From an uncultured Eubacteriales bacterium (lineage in GTDB: Bacteria; Bacillota; Clostridia; Oscillospirales; Oscillospiraceae), in NCBI GenBank assembly GCA_900546515.1, contig URDG01000012.1, positions 1 to 64,000 on the forward strand: DNA of 64,000 nt. Direction: 5' to 3'. The notes under the pieces were generated by a model. That model saw nothing but the letters and a program-made list of their open reading frames with translations, did not search any database and was not told the DNA's origin. The position numbers and the translations under genes are program-made. Positions within the stretch are counted from its first letter, which is position 1, and every line of letters starts with the position of its first letter. Shown here piece after piece: positions 39,006 to 47,516 of this stretch.

Positions 39006-39563
39006 ATGATTACAGCAGGCGATTTCAGAAACGGCGTTACCTTTGAGATGGACGGTCAGGTCATGCAGGTCGTCGAATTCCAGCATGTCAAGCCCGGCAA
39101 GGGTGCGGCTTTCGTGCGCACCAAGATGAAGAATGTCATCACCGGCGCCGTCACCGAGACCTCTTTCAACCCCACCGCAAAGTTTGAGAACGCTACCGTT
39201 GACCGTCAGACAATGGAGTACAGCTATGCCGACGGCAACCTCTACTACTTCATGAACCCCGAGACCTACGAGCTCGAGCCGGTCGATTCCTCCGTACTGG
39301 GCGACAACTTCAAGTTCGTCAAGGAAAACATGGAATGCACCATCTACTCCTACAAGGGCAAGGTTTTCAATGTCGAGCCTCCGTTCTTTGTGGAGCTTGA
39401 GGTCACCGATACCGACCCTGGCTTTGCCGGCAACACCGCGACCAACGCCACCAAGCCCGCAACGCTTGAGACCGGCGCTGAGATCAAGGTTCCTCTGTTC
39501 ATCGATGTCGGCGAGAAGATCAAGGTCGATACCCGTACCGGCGAGTATCTCAGCCGCGCATAA
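39006..39563 (+). CDS. efp: Elongation factor P
   Basis: 185 aa, complete, three beta-barrel domains. 'HVKPGKGAAFVRTKMKNV' near residue 28 carries the modification-site loop (Lys at the tip) that reaches the ribosomal peptidyl-transferase centre to relieve stalling at proline runs; the C-terminus 'VDTRTGEYLSRA' is standard. ATG at 39006 with GGGAGG upstream. Own promoter and terminator. Confidence 0.97.
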   Translation: MITAGDFRNGVTFEMDGQVMQVVEFQHVKPGKGAAFVRTKMKNVITGAVTETSFNPTAKFENATVDRQTMEYSYADGNLYYFMNPETYELEPVDSSVLGDNFKFVKENMECTIYSYKGKVFNVEPPFFVELEVTDTDPGFAGNTATNATKPATLETGAEIKVPLFIDVGEKIKVDTRTGEYLSRA

Positions 39564-39577
39564 CAAAACGCAATAAG

Positions 39578-39604
39578 GGGGAGACTCTTATGAGTCTCCC
39601 TTTC
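39578..39604 (+). terminator. Terminator after efp
   Basis: GGGAGACTC / GAGTCTCCC stem with TTT tail. Confidence 0.8.
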
Positions 39605-39661
39605 CAATTCAGACATTAAAATCAAGTAACAAGGGCTCACATCACAAAGGAGGTTTTCATT

Positions 39662-40207
39662 ATGACAATTGTTGAAAAGGCGGCCTATCTTAAAGGGCTT
39701 ACCGAGGGTCTCGGCATCGAACCGGACTCCAGAGACGGGAAGCTGTGGAACGCATTGTGCGAGCTGGTTTCCGACATGGCACATGAGATAGAAGACCTTC
39801 AGGAGAGCAGTCTCGACTTTGCCGGTGCGCTCGACGATATGAGCGAGGATCTGAGCTATCTTGAGGAGCTCACCTGCGGTCTTGATACGCCCGGCAGCGA
39901 CAGTGATGACGACGGCGACGTATATACCCCCTCCGGCTGCGGCCGCTGCTGCTGCACAAGCGCGTATGACGCCGGTGACGCAGACGATGGGGATTATGAG
40001 GACGACGAAGAGCTGGACTATGACGGCGTCATGTACGACGTGACCTGCCCCGTCTGCGGGGAAGAGATCACCTTTGACGAGGGTACGCTGTCCGAAGGCT
40101 CCATAATCTGCCCGCAGTGCGGTGAGGAGCTTGAATTCGAGCTCGATGCAGCCGACGACGGCGAAGAGGCCGCCGCGGAAGAAAGCGAGGAAAAGGACGG
40201 CGACTGA
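39662..40207 (+). CDS. CD1247-type domain protein with C-terminal zinc ribbon
   Basis: 181 aa, very acidic. The N-terminal 60 residues ('MTIVEKAAYLKGLTEGLGIE') match a clostridial domain named after C. difficile CD1247. A disordered Asp/Glu-rich linker with a CGRCCCTS cluster leads to a zinc ribbon: 'VTCPVCGEEITFDEG' and 'IICPQCGEELEFE' (C-x2-C twice). Function unknown; association with transcription or RNA polymerase is a guess from the ribbon. AAAGGAGG precedes the ATG. Confidence 0.82.
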   Translation: MTIVEKAAYLKGLTEGLGIEPDSRDGKLWNALCELVSDMAHEIEDLQESSLDFAGALDDMSEDLSYLEELTCGLDTPGSDSDDDGDVYTPSGCGRCCCTSAYDAGDADDGDYEDDEELDYDGVMYDVTCPVCGEEITFDEGTLSEGSIICPQCGEELEFELDAADDGEEAAAEESEEKDGD

Positions 40208-40238
40208 ACGCCTCTCCCTTTCCGGCTGCCCTGATCCG

Positions 40239-41075
40239 TCACTTTTTCAGCTCGCCGGGGCTCATGCCAAATGATTCTCTGAACGCCCGGTGAAAAGATG
40301 AATAATCCGCAAAGCCGCTGTCCGCAGCGGCTTTGTTTGCGTTTATGCCCTCCCTGATGAGCCGCGCCGCATACAAAAGCCGCTTCTGCCGCACGTATGC
40401 ATGCACGGTGCTGCCCGTCTGCGCCTTGAAAAGGCGCATGAAGTGATAGCGGCTGAGATATACCCTTGCCGCAAGCGCATCCACCGTCAGCTCCCGGATG
40501 AGATTTTCGTTTATATACGACAGTGTGTCCTCTATCTTCGGGTCAAGCCTGACATCAGGCCGCTCCGGCGCAGCGGATGCGATGCGGTTTATGCGGATCA
40601 GCAGCTGCATCATCAGCGTGTCACGCATGGCCTGCGCGCCGAAGTCCTCATCCGTAAGGCTCCGTTCATAGGCGTCCAGCGCCGCCATGAGGCCTTCGCG
40701 CTGTCCGGCGTCCGGCGCAAGGAGATGGCAGCCCGTTTTCCCTGCCCGCTCAAAGCAGTCCAGCAGCCCGGCCCCGGGCATCACACGGTCAAAGTACTTT
40801 CTGTCCAGATATATGATTATCCGCTCATACGGCTCGGACTTATCTATGAGCGCTTTATGTATCATGTGGTGTCTGACAAGCAGCACATCCCACGGACGCA
40901 GCCGGTATACCTTGTCCTCCACCGCATAGTCCACTCCGCCGGAGATCAGCAGCACTATCTTGTCAAAATCATGGAAATGGAAGTCCCGCTCCTGCCCGGC
41001 CGTGTCGCGCAGGTGGAAATAATGGTAGTTCTCCCGCAGATAGCCCTCGCGTGAAAATGTCCGCTCGGTTTTCAT
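40239..41075 (-). CDS. AraC-family regulator with cupin sensor domain
   Basis: 278 aa. An N-terminal cupin (about 15-150, 'DFHFHDFDKIVLLISGGVDY') is followed by two AraC helix-turn-helix motifs (about 178-278, 'LAARVYLSRYHFMRLFKAQT', 'SGFADYSSFHRAFRESFGM'). ATG at 41075 has GGGAGGCGG upstream, unlike the longer frame. Divergent from the dicarboxylate symporter; TTGCAA boxes at about 41121-41158 in the shared promoter region could be its sites. It probably controls the symporter. Confidence 0.9.
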   Translation of the reverse strand: MKTERTFSREGYLRENYHYFHLRDTAGQERDFHFHDFDKIVLLISGGVDYAVEDKVYRLRPWDVLLVRHHMIHKALIDKSEPYERIIIYLDRKYFDRVMPGAGLLDCFERAGKTGCHLLAPDAGQREGLMAALDAYERSLTDEDFGAQAMRDTLMMQLLIRINRIASAAPERPDVRLDPKIEDTLSYINENLIRELTVDALAARVYLSRYHFMRLFKAQTGSTVHAYVRQKRLLYAARLIREGINANKAAADSGFADYSSFHRAFRESFGMSPGELKK

Positions 41076-41222
41076 CGGCTCCGCCTCCCGTTCTGTTGAT
41101 GCTGATAATATACAGCACTTTTTGCAAGTTTTCAAGCACGGTGTGCAATTTACTTTGCAATACAATGAAAATATAATAGTGACAAATATGATTTATAAAT
41201 TATCGTCGAAGGGAGATACGCC

Positions 41223-42479
41223 ATGTCTGCTGTTAAAAAATTCTTCAAGGATTACTGGTTCATCCTCTCCATGCTCTTTGCCATAATCGCCGGATGCATC
41301 ACCGGCGCCGTCTGGCCGGGAGCCACCGCGCTTGAGCCTCTCGGCACGGTGTTCATCAACCTCATGTTCTGCATAGTCGTGCCGATGGTTTTCTGCTCCA
41401 TCTCCTCGGCCATTGCCAATATGGGGAGCGCAAGGCGCGCAGGCAAGGTGCTCGGCACGACTGTCGCGGTGTTCTTCGTCACTGCCGCCATCGCCGCCGT
41501 GCTCATGTATATAGTCGTGCGTGCGATCCCCATCGTTCAGGGCAGCTATGTTGTGTCCGAGACCGACGGTGAGATCTCCGGTACGCTCGGCGTTGCGGAT
41601 ATGATAATCAACTTCTTCACCAAGCCCGACTTTCCCGAGCTCTGGAGCCGCCGCGCAATACTGCCTCTGATCGTCGCCGCCATCCTCTTCGGCTTCGGCA
41701 TACAGATGAGCGGCGGCCGCGAGACAAAGACGGCGCAGCTGCTTGACGATGTTACCAACTGCATAATGAAGACCGTCAAGCTCATCTCCTACTATGCGCC
41801 CATCGGCTTCTTCGGTTTCTTTGCATACCTTGTTGCGACCTACGGCCCCGAGCTCATCAGCGATTACAGCCGCACTCTCATCATCTACTATGTGATGTGC
41901 TTTGTCTATATGCTCATCTCCTCGCCTATATACGCCCGCTTCGGCGGCGGCAAGGGCGCGGCAAAGGTGATGTTCAGGCACCTGTTCCGTCCGGCGGTCA
42001 CGGCCTTCGGCACCTGCTCCTCCGTTGCGACCATACCCACCAATATGGAAGTCGCCGAGGAGACCGGCATCTCCAAGGACGTCTCCGACATCGTCCTGCC
42101 CCTCGGTGCGACGATGCACATGGACGGCTCTGCAATGAGCGCCATAATCAAGGTTGCATTTCTCTTCGGCATCTTCGGGCAGGACTTCACCACGAGCCGG
42201 GCGATACTCGCCATAATCGTGGCTGTGTTCTCCTCCGTCGCAATGTCCGGTATTCCCGGCGGCGGCGGTACCGGCGAGCTTGTCGTGTGCACTCTCTTCT
42301 TCCCTGACCAGCTCGCTGTCGCCTACCCCATAGCGCTGGCTCTCGGCAATCTGGTCGATCCTCCTGCTACGATGGTCAACTCTGCCGGGGACTACGTCGT
42401 CTCCTTCATCGTCTCCCGCTATGTGGACGGAAAGGATTGGCTCCAGAAAAAGCTGCACCCCTCTTATCTCAGCGAATAA
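41223..42479 (+). CDS. Dicarboxylate/amino acid:cation symporter (DAACS family)
   Basis: 418 aa with eight membrane helices and two hairpins. Family marks are the Ser-rich hairpin region near residues 260-275 ('RPAVTAFGTCSSVATIPTNM'), the cation/substrate signature 'GATMHMDGSAMSAIIKVAFL' (usually GATxNxDGxA; here His replaces the second Asn) and 'GIPGGGGTGELVV'. Transports glutamate, aspartate or C4-dicarboxylates with Na+ or H+. AAGGGAG precedes it. Divergent AraC regulator; terminator follows. Confidence 0.92.
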   Translation: MSAVKKFFKDYWFILSMLFAIIAGCITGAVWPGATALEPLGTVFINLMFCIVVPMVFCSISSAIANMGSARRAGKVLGTTVAVFFVTAAIAAVLMYIVVRAIPIVQGSYVVSETDGEISGTLGVADMIINFFTKPDFPELWSRRAILPLIVAAILFGFGIQMSGGRETKTAQLLDDVTNCIMKTVKLISYYAPIGFFGFFAYLVATYGPELISDYSRTLIIYYVMCFVYMLISSPIYARFGGGKGAAKVMFRHLFRPAVTAFGTCSSVATIPTNMEVAEETGISKDVSDIVLPLGATMHMDGSAMSAIIKVAFLFGIFGQDFTTSRAILAIIVAVFSSVAMSGIPGGGGTGELVVCTLFFPDQLAVAYPIALALGNLVDPPATMVNSAGDYVVSFIVSRYVDGKDWLQKKLHPSYLSE

Positions 42480-42494
42480 CGCCGGTATATGAAA

Positions 42495-42528
42495 AGACCG
42501 CGCCCGGAACAGTATCCGGGCGCGGTCT
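42495..42528. terminator. Bidirectional terminator between symporter and GIY-YIG gene
   Basis: AGACCGCGCCCGG / CCGGGCGCGGTCT perfect stem between convergent genes. Confidence 0.88.
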
Positions 42529-42533
42529 CATTA

Positions 42534-42782
42534 TTATTCATCCGAAGCCTTTATCAGCCTGAGCTTCTCCGCATGGCTGAGTCTTTTTATATGCCACTCG
42601 CGGCTCATCGCCGCTTCCTTTGTGTCCAGCTGTTCGCTGTAGACAAGCTCAACGGGCAGATGCGTGCGGGTATATTTCGCACCGCGGCCGGAGCTGTGCG
42701 CCTTCACGCGCTTTTCCAGGTCGTTCGTCCAGCCCGTATACAGGCTGCCGTCACCGCAGCGGAGAATATACACATAGTTCAC
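42534..42782 (-). CDS. GIY-YIG nuclease-superfamily protein (UPF0213)
   Basis: 82 aa, a single GIY-YIG domain: 'MNYVYILRCGDGSLYTGWTN' with YVY/YTG in place of GIY/YIG, 'KRVKAHSSGRGAKYTR' with the catalytic-type Arg, and Glu in 'SREWHIKRLS'. These stand-alone proteins are widespread in Firmicutes and are proposed to act in DNA repair. Overlaps the DUF951 gene (ATGA) in the rarA operon. Confidence 0.92.
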   Translation of the reverse strand: MNYVYILRCGDGSLYTGWTNDLEKRVKAHSSGRGAKYTRTHLPVELVYSEQLDTKEAAMSREWHIKRLSHAEKLRLIKASDE

Positions 42783-42955
42783 CGGCGCACTCCCCGTATG
42801 TTTTTTTCAAACTTTGAGCGCGCGCCCATGACCTCATGCCCGCAGCCAAGGCAGCGCAGTCTGAAGTCCGCGCCTGTGCGCAGCACCTCCCACTCCCGGC
42901 TTCCGCAGGGGTGGGCTTTTTTCATTGTCAGCACGTCTCCAACCTGAATATCCAT
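42779..42955 (-). CDS. DUF951 family small protein
   Basis: 58 aa. 'IQVGDVLTMKKAHPCGSREW' and 'FRLRCLGCGHEVMGARSKFE' are the family pattern, with Cys residues that may bind zinc; conserved in Firmicutes, function unknown, possibly nucleic-acid binding. Start at 42955 overlaps the rarA stop (TAATG), with GGGAGGAG upstream in the rarA end. Sits between rarA and the GIY-YIG gene, so the three are co-translated. Confidence 0.9.
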   Translation of the reverse strand: MDIQVGDVLTMKKAHPCGSREWEVLRTGADFRLRCLGCGHEVMGARSKFEKNIRGVRR

Positions 42956-44205
42956 TATTTTTTTATCTCCTCCCAATAGCGCCGTGCAGCCTGCTCGGTC
43001 TTATTGTCGCCGTAATTGTAGTAGCGCGCATTTTTAAGATCGTCCGGCAAGTACTGCTGCTTCACCCAGTGTCCGGGATAGTCGTGCGGGTATTTGTATC
43101 CCTGCTCGCGCTCGAAGCCCGTGCCGTCGGCATGGACGTTCTGAAGCTCACGCGGGAAAGAGCCGACATGTCCGGCGCGCACATCCGCCGCCGCCGCGTC
43201 TATCGCCATGCATGCGCTGTTGGATTTCGGCGCGGTCGCCAGCAGCAGCGCGGCCTCCGCCAGCGGCAGCCTCGCCTCCGGCAATCCGAGCTGCAGCGCA
43301 GAGTCCACGCAGGCCTTCACGATAGGCACCGCCTGCGGATAGGCAAGGCCGATGTCCTCGCTGGCAGAGCACAGTATGCGCCGGCATGCGCCGATCAGAT
43401 CCCCCGCCTCCAGAAGTCTTGCGAGATAGTGCATGGCGGCGTCCGGGTCTGAGCCGCGCAGCGACTTCATCAGGGCCGACAGGCAGTCATAATTCTCATC
43501 ACCGCCGCGGTCATAGCGCATTGAGCTGCGCTGCGAGATCGCAAGCGTGTCCTCAAGCGTGATCCTGTCATTTCCTGCGGAGGTGGAGAACAGAAGCTCC
43601 ACCGCATTTATTGCCTTGCGCACATCCCCGCCGCATGCGGCTGAGATCCGCCGCGTGACGCCGTCCTCTATTTCGAGCGGCTCGCCGCGGCGGGCATTCA
43701 TTATGCCTATCGCACGCTCCACCGCCTTCTCCGCTTCGTCCGGCGCGACAGGCTTGAACTCAAACACCGTCGACCGGCTCAATATGGCGTTGAACACGCA
43801 GAAATACGGGTTCTCCGTGGTTGATGCAATGAGCGTTATGCGCCCGTCCTCAATAAACTCCAGCAGGGACTGCTGCTGCTTTTTGTTGAAGTACTGTATC
43901 TCATCCAGATACAGCAGCACACCGCCGGGCGTGAGGAAAGTGTCCAGCTCGTCGATGATATGCTTGATGTCGGCGATACCGGCAGTCGTCGCATTCAGCT
44001 TGCGCAGCGTGCGGTTGGTGCGCTCTGCGATAATACGCGCGACGGTGGTCTTTCCCGTGCCGGATGGGCCGTAGAATATCATGTTTGGTATCTGGCCGCT
44101 CTCAACTATGCGGCGCAGCATGCCGTTGGAGCTGAGAATATGCTTCTGCCCCACGACCTCGTCCAGATTTTTCGGCCTTATCTCATCGGCCAACGGCTTA
44201 TACAT
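42955..44205 (-). CDS. rarA: Replication-associated recombination protein A
   Basis: 416 aa. AAA+ clamp-loader-like ATPase: Walker A 'FYGPSGTGKTT' (44-54), Walker B 'VLLYLDEIQYFNKKQQQSLL', sensor 1 'LIASTTENP', then the MgsA C-terminal domain ('SALMKSLRGSDPDAAMHYLA'). Acts at stalled replication forks. Two adjacent ATGs; the second (44205) is better spaced from GGAGGAGC. Heads the rarA-DUF951-GIY-YIG transcript, 34 bp after tcdA. Confidence 0.95.
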   Translation of the reverse strand: MYKPLADEIRPKNLDEVVGQKHILSSNGMLRRIVESGQIPNMIFYGPSGTGKTTVARIIAERTNRTLRKLNATTAGIADIKHIIDELDTFLTPGGVLLYLDEIQYFNKKQQQSLLEFIEDGRITLIASTTENPYFCVFNAILSRSTVFEFKPVAPDEAEKAVERAIGIMNARRGEPLEIEDGVTRRISAACGGDVRKAINAVELLFSTSAGNDRITLEDTLAISQRSSMRYDRGGDENYDCLSALMKSLRGSDPDAAMHYLARLLEAGDLIGACRRILCSASEDIGLAYPQAVPIVKACVDSALQLGLPEARLPLAEAALLLATAPKSNSACMAIDAAAADVRAGHVGSFPRELQNVHADGTGFEREQGYKYPHDYPGHWVKQQYLPDDLKNARYYNYGDNKTEQAARRYWEEIKK

Positions 44206-44239
44206 CATGCTCCTCCACGCGGTCCCGCCGCACTGATCG

Positions 44240-44968
44240 TCATTGAATATCCTCTTCCGGGAGTCCCTTCGTCAGCTCCGTCACGACATACTGGCACAGC
44301 AGCAGTCCCGCGCTCGCCGGGACCCATACAAGCGAGCCGGGGACGCTCCTGCGTCCGGGAGGCGGCGCCTCGAGCTGGCGCGCTTTCATCGGCTCCTCGG
44401 GGCTGTATACCACCGCATGGTGCTCGACCCCGCGGCTGCGCAGCTCCTTGCGCACCACGCGCGCAAGCGCACAGCCGCGCGTCTTTGAAATATCCGTGAT
44501 CTCAAGACGGCTCGCGTCGCGCTTATTGCCCGTGCCGAGAGACGAAACTATCGGTATGCCGCGCTCGCGGCAGCTCATTATCAGGTCGACCTTGCACGCC
44601 ACAAGGTCGATAGCGTCCACCACATAATCGTATGGCGCAAGAAAGCCGTCCCGCGTCGCGGCACTGTAGCAGCCAGCTATCGTGCGCACGGCGGCGTCAG
44701 GATTTATATCCTTTATACGCGCGGCCATCACCCCGGCCTTTGACTGGCCTACGGTCGATCCCAGCGCACAGAGCTGGCGGTTTATGTTGCTCTCGCTCAC
44801 GGTGTCCTGATCTATGAGCGTCAGTGCGCCGACGCCGGAGCGCGCCAGCGCCTCGGCGCACCATGAACCCACGCCGCCCAGACCGAACACGGCAACGTGG
44901 CTGTTACGCAGTTTCTCTATTGCGGCGTCGCCCAGAAGCATACGCGCGCGCATTGTTCTTTCGTCCAT
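44240..44968 (-). CDS. tcdA: tRNA threonylcarbamoyladenosine dehydratase
   Basis: 242 aa, E1-like (ThiF fold) enzyme that cyclises t6A at position 37 of tRNA to ct6A using ATP. Nucleotide-binding 'GLGGVGSWCAEALARSG' (29-45), 'SNINRQL' (Arg contact), 'DAIDLVACKVDLI' and 'GTGNKRDASRLEITDISKT' follow the TcdA/CsdL family. Followed by rarA on the same strand. Confidence 0.93.
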   Translation of the reverse strand: MDERTMRARMLLGDAAIEKLRNSHVAVFGLGGVGSWCAEALARSGVGALTLIDQDTVSESNINRQLCALGSTVGQSKAGVMAARIKDINPDAAVRTIAGCYSAATRDGFLAPYDYVVDAIDLVACKVDLIMSCRERGIPIVSSLGTGNKRDASRLEITDISKTRGCALARVVRKELRSRGVEHHAVVYSPEEPMKARQLEAPPPGRRSVPGSLVWVPASAGLLLCQYVVTELTKGLPEEDIQ

Positions 44969-45034
44969 GTGTTCCTCCGCTGCGGACCAGGACCGCCGGG
45001 CCGCAGATATGCATGTTCATCTGCCGCAGCAGAC

Positions 45035-45068
45035 AAAAATCCGCCGAAAGGCTTGGCTTCCGGCGGAT
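45035..45068 (-). terminator. Terminator of the PrsA-like gene
   Basis: ATCCGCCGGAAGCC ... CGGCGGAT stem with TTTTTG tail on the minus strand. Confidence 0.85.
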
Positions 45069-45083
45069 CGTAATTCGTTTTGC

Positions 45084-46628
45084 TCAGCCGACCAGCCTGA
45101 GCCAGAAGCCTCTCTCGGCCTCGTAGTTTGCGGTCAGGCCGTCGAGCCACTCCTGCAGGTCGACAGACTTGAGATCGCTCTCCGCAATGCTGTCGCTGCA
45201 CTGCTGACCCTCGCCCACGTAATACATGACGTGGTAGCCCGCGTAGCTGCCTGCGGACTCGCCGTAGACGATTGCAGTGTCGCCGGGCTTATGACCCTCG
45301 AAGCAGAACTTGTCAAATTCCTCGACCATCTGCCCCTTGCGCACGCTGTCGTAAAGGCCGCCGTTTGTATTGGAGCCTGTGTCCTCAGAGTACTTCTCCG
45401 CAAGCTCCGCGAAGCTGTCCTCAGTGGCTGCGCCGGATTTCCACTCGTTGTATATCTCCTCGGCCTTTGCCTTGGCTGCCGCCTTGGCCTCGTCGGTATA
45501 CTCGCCGTTCGCATCGGCCTCGGCCTTGACGAGAATGTGGCGCACCTGTGCGAGCTTGTAGTGGTTATCGTTGCGGCTTATGAACGCGACGACATAATAG
45601 CCGTCTGCGGTGCTGTTCTCGGTCACGGTAGCGTCGCCGGCCTTGCGGCTGCCCATCGCCCATTCCTTGTATGCGCCGAGATTGCTGCCCTGCGTGTTGC
45701 TGCTGTGTACGCAGTCGCCGTCAATACCGGCCTCGGCAAGCGCAGCGTTGAGGTTTTCGACAACGTCGTCCCCGGTCTGCTCTTCATATGCCGCAAGGAT
45801 AGCGTCCGCGGTGTCCTTCGCCGCAGCCACGGTCTCTTCGGTCACGGCATCCGTGCCGTCCTCGCCGGTGACCTTCTCCGCCGTGACATAGTAATATGCA
45901 ACGTCAAAATAATCTCTGTCGCCGTTGTAGCTCTTGTAATGCTCTTCAAGCTCGTCAGCGCTGTAGGTGAGAGAATCGCTGTACGCAGTCATGGTCTCGT
46001 TTGCAAGCGTGGACTTGTAAGTGGCGTCGAGCGCGATCTTGGAATTGACGCCGTTGCCGTAGTTTGCCGCGAGGAAGTTGTCCACGCTGGAGTAGCCCTG
46101 AAGCTTTGCGTATGAGGTGAGAGATTCAAAATCGCTGTCAATGGTCGTCTTATCTTCCTCGCTCAGCTCAATGCCGTTTTCAGCGGCATAGTCGAGCAGC
46201 GCCTTGTTCTGCACGAGCTGATTGATAGTGCTTTCAAGGAAGAAGTCCTTCCATGTCCCGTTTTCGATCATTGGGCATGACTGAGAATCAAGTCCCGCGA
46301 CGCCCAGAGAGGTGTCGAGACCGAACATGCTGGCATAGCTGCCGTACTGATTGACCCAGTAGAAGAACTGGCCGGCGTACTGATAGTTCACCTCTGCGGG
46401 AGAATAGCTCTCATCGCCGACTGTAACCGCGGTAGTATGCTTGTAGAGGAAGCCGGAGTCAAGGAACAGGATCCCGGCGATAAGGATCACCACAAGGATC
46501 GTGCCGATAGTCCAGTTGCGTTTGCTTTTTGCTTTTTTCTTCGCCTCTTCCTGGGCGGCAAGCATTTTCTTGTCAGTCCCTGCCTCGCGGGCGGCCTGAC
46601 GGTTCTTCTTTTCGGTAGAAGCGCTCAT
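45084..46628 (-). CDS. Membrane-anchored parvulin-type peptidyl-prolyl isomerase (PrsA/SurA-like)
   Basis: 514 aa. Basic cytoplasmic N-terminus, one membrane helix (about 40-58), a SurA-like helical chaperone region with a Gln/Tyr/Asn-rich start, and a parvulin domain at about 360-475 ('QVRHILVKAEADANGEYTDE', 'AEKYSEDTGSNTNGGLYDSV', 'GYHVMYYVGEG'). Assists folding of exported proteins outside the membrane. PrsA is usually a lipoprotein of about 300 aa; this one is longer and has a signal anchor. Monocistronic. Confidence 0.88.
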   Translation of the reverse strand: MSASTEKKNRQAAREAGTDKKMLAAQEEAKKKAKSKRNWTIGTILVVILIAGILFLDSGFLYKHTTAVTVGDESYSPAEVNYQYAGQFFYWVNQYGSYASMFGLDTSLGVAGLDSQSCPMIENGTWKDFFLESTINQLVQNKALLDYAAENGIELSEEDKTTIDSDFESLTSYAKLQGYSSVDNFLAANYGNGVNSKIALDATYKSTLANETMTAYSDSLTYSADELEEHYKSYNGDRDYFDVAYYYVTAEKVTGEDGTDAVTEETVAAAKDTADAILAAYEEQTGDDVVENLNAALAEAGIDGDCVHSSNTQGSNLGAYKEWAMGSRKAGDATVTENSTADGYYVVAFISRNDNHYKLAQVRHILVKAEADANGEYTDEAKAAAKAKAEEIYNEWKSGAATEDSFAELAEKYSEDTGSNTNGGLYDSVRKGQMVEEFDKFCFEGHKPGDTAIVYGESAGSYAGYHVMYYVGEGQQCSDSIAESDLKSVDLQEWLDGLTANYEAERGFWLRLVG

Positions 46629-46757
46629 TATGTTTCATCCTTTTTCATGTTAGTATCTGCTGGAAAAATGCTATAGTATTATAGCGCAAAGAGTCCCGTG
46701 AATCAAGCGGATTTGCAATAATTAATGCGATCCGGCATCATTTCCCGCAAAGCGCGC

Positions 46758-47249
46758 TCATTCCCCGCCGATCCGGCTGGCAATATAGCCCTCCACCTCG
46801 CTCATTTCCATGCCCAGAGCCACGGCAAGCTCGCCGTGCAGTATATCCTTCGCCCGCTTCATTGTGGCCTCGGAACGGCTGCTCTTGGTCTTGCGCTCGC
46901 TCATGCGTTCACGCAGCCCCTTTACTATGGACACGAGCGCCTCACAGGTGTGCAGCTTGAATAGCTCTCTGTAAAAAGCGTCGACATGGTTGAAGCGGCT
47001 GTCATTGCATATTGCCGGCTCAATACCCGGTATCGCGTCTATAAGCGCCTCCGCTTCGTCGCGGCTCATCACCGGGCGCATGAATGCGCCCGAATCCACC
47101 GGCGTAAAATATGTACCGCTGCCGGTAAACGGGCGGAGATAATAATAAAGCTTGTCCTTTGACGCCCCCGAGATCTCCAGCGGGGCTATCTTTTCGACTA
47201 CGCAGACTCCGTTCTCTCCATATATTATTTTGTCACCAATCTCATACAT
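46758..47249 (-). CDS. CarD-family transcriptional regulator
   Basis: 163 aa, one CarD/CdnL domain. 'YEIGDKIIYGENGVCVVEKI' begins the RNA-polymerase-interaction Tudor-like domain, followed by 'YYLRPFTGSGTYFTPVDS' and a C-terminal helical DNA-binding part ('KRAKDILHGELAVALGMEMS'). CarD proteins stabilise open promoter complexes, often at rRNA genes. AGGGGT lies before the ATG. Divergent from hemZ. Confidence 0.92.
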   Translation of the reverse strand: MYEIGDKIIYGENGVCVVEKIAPLEISGASKDKLYYYLRPFTGSGTYFTPVDSGAFMRPVMSRDEAEALIDAIPGIEPAICNDSRFNHVDAFYRELFKLHTCEALVSIVKGLRERMSERKTKSSRSEATMKRAKDILHGELAVALGMEMSEVEGYIASRIGGE

Positions 47250-47401
47250 TGCACTATTACCCCTACTATATTACTCTATACGTATATATTACAACATCTT
47301 TATGAAAATTTCCAATAGAAATTTTATTTTTCGCATATATTTTTGTCTGTTTATTGCTTTTACATCTTTTATTTGACGCGCAATTCTGGTACAATAGCTT
47401 A

Positions 47402-47516
47402 AAATAATTTATGTACAGCCTTGCCGCGCACGTGCCGGTGTGGGGAACATTTGCTCGATTGCAGTGGTTTTTCGTGACCGTGTGGGGCTTGTACTGCGGA
47501 TATTCGGAGTTTTGAC
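47402..47516 (+). other. Structured leader upstream of hemZ
   Basis: Downstream of a TACAAT at 47390-47395. GTACA-GCC (47412 on) can pair with GGC-TTGTAC (ending near 47494), with CACG/CGTG pairing inside, and GTGTGGGG occurs twice. The result is a long, interrupted hairpin ending just before the hemZ ribosome site. No known riboswitch or 6S RNA was recognised. Confidence 0.35.

Noticed and set aside
41193..42458. 421-codon open frame on the minus strand opposite the symporter
   Set aside because: Antisense shadow created by strong codon bias of a GC-rich membrane protein gene; no ribosome site and an improbable His/Asp-rich product. The same holds for the long antisense frames at 51191-52294, 47409-49001 and 62277-63743.
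47402..47500. 6S RNA or SRP RNA before hemZ
   Set aside because: Too short for 6S, no terminator, and it lacks the conserved GGAA/CAGG tetraloop-platform of SRP RNA. Kept only as an unassigned leader.
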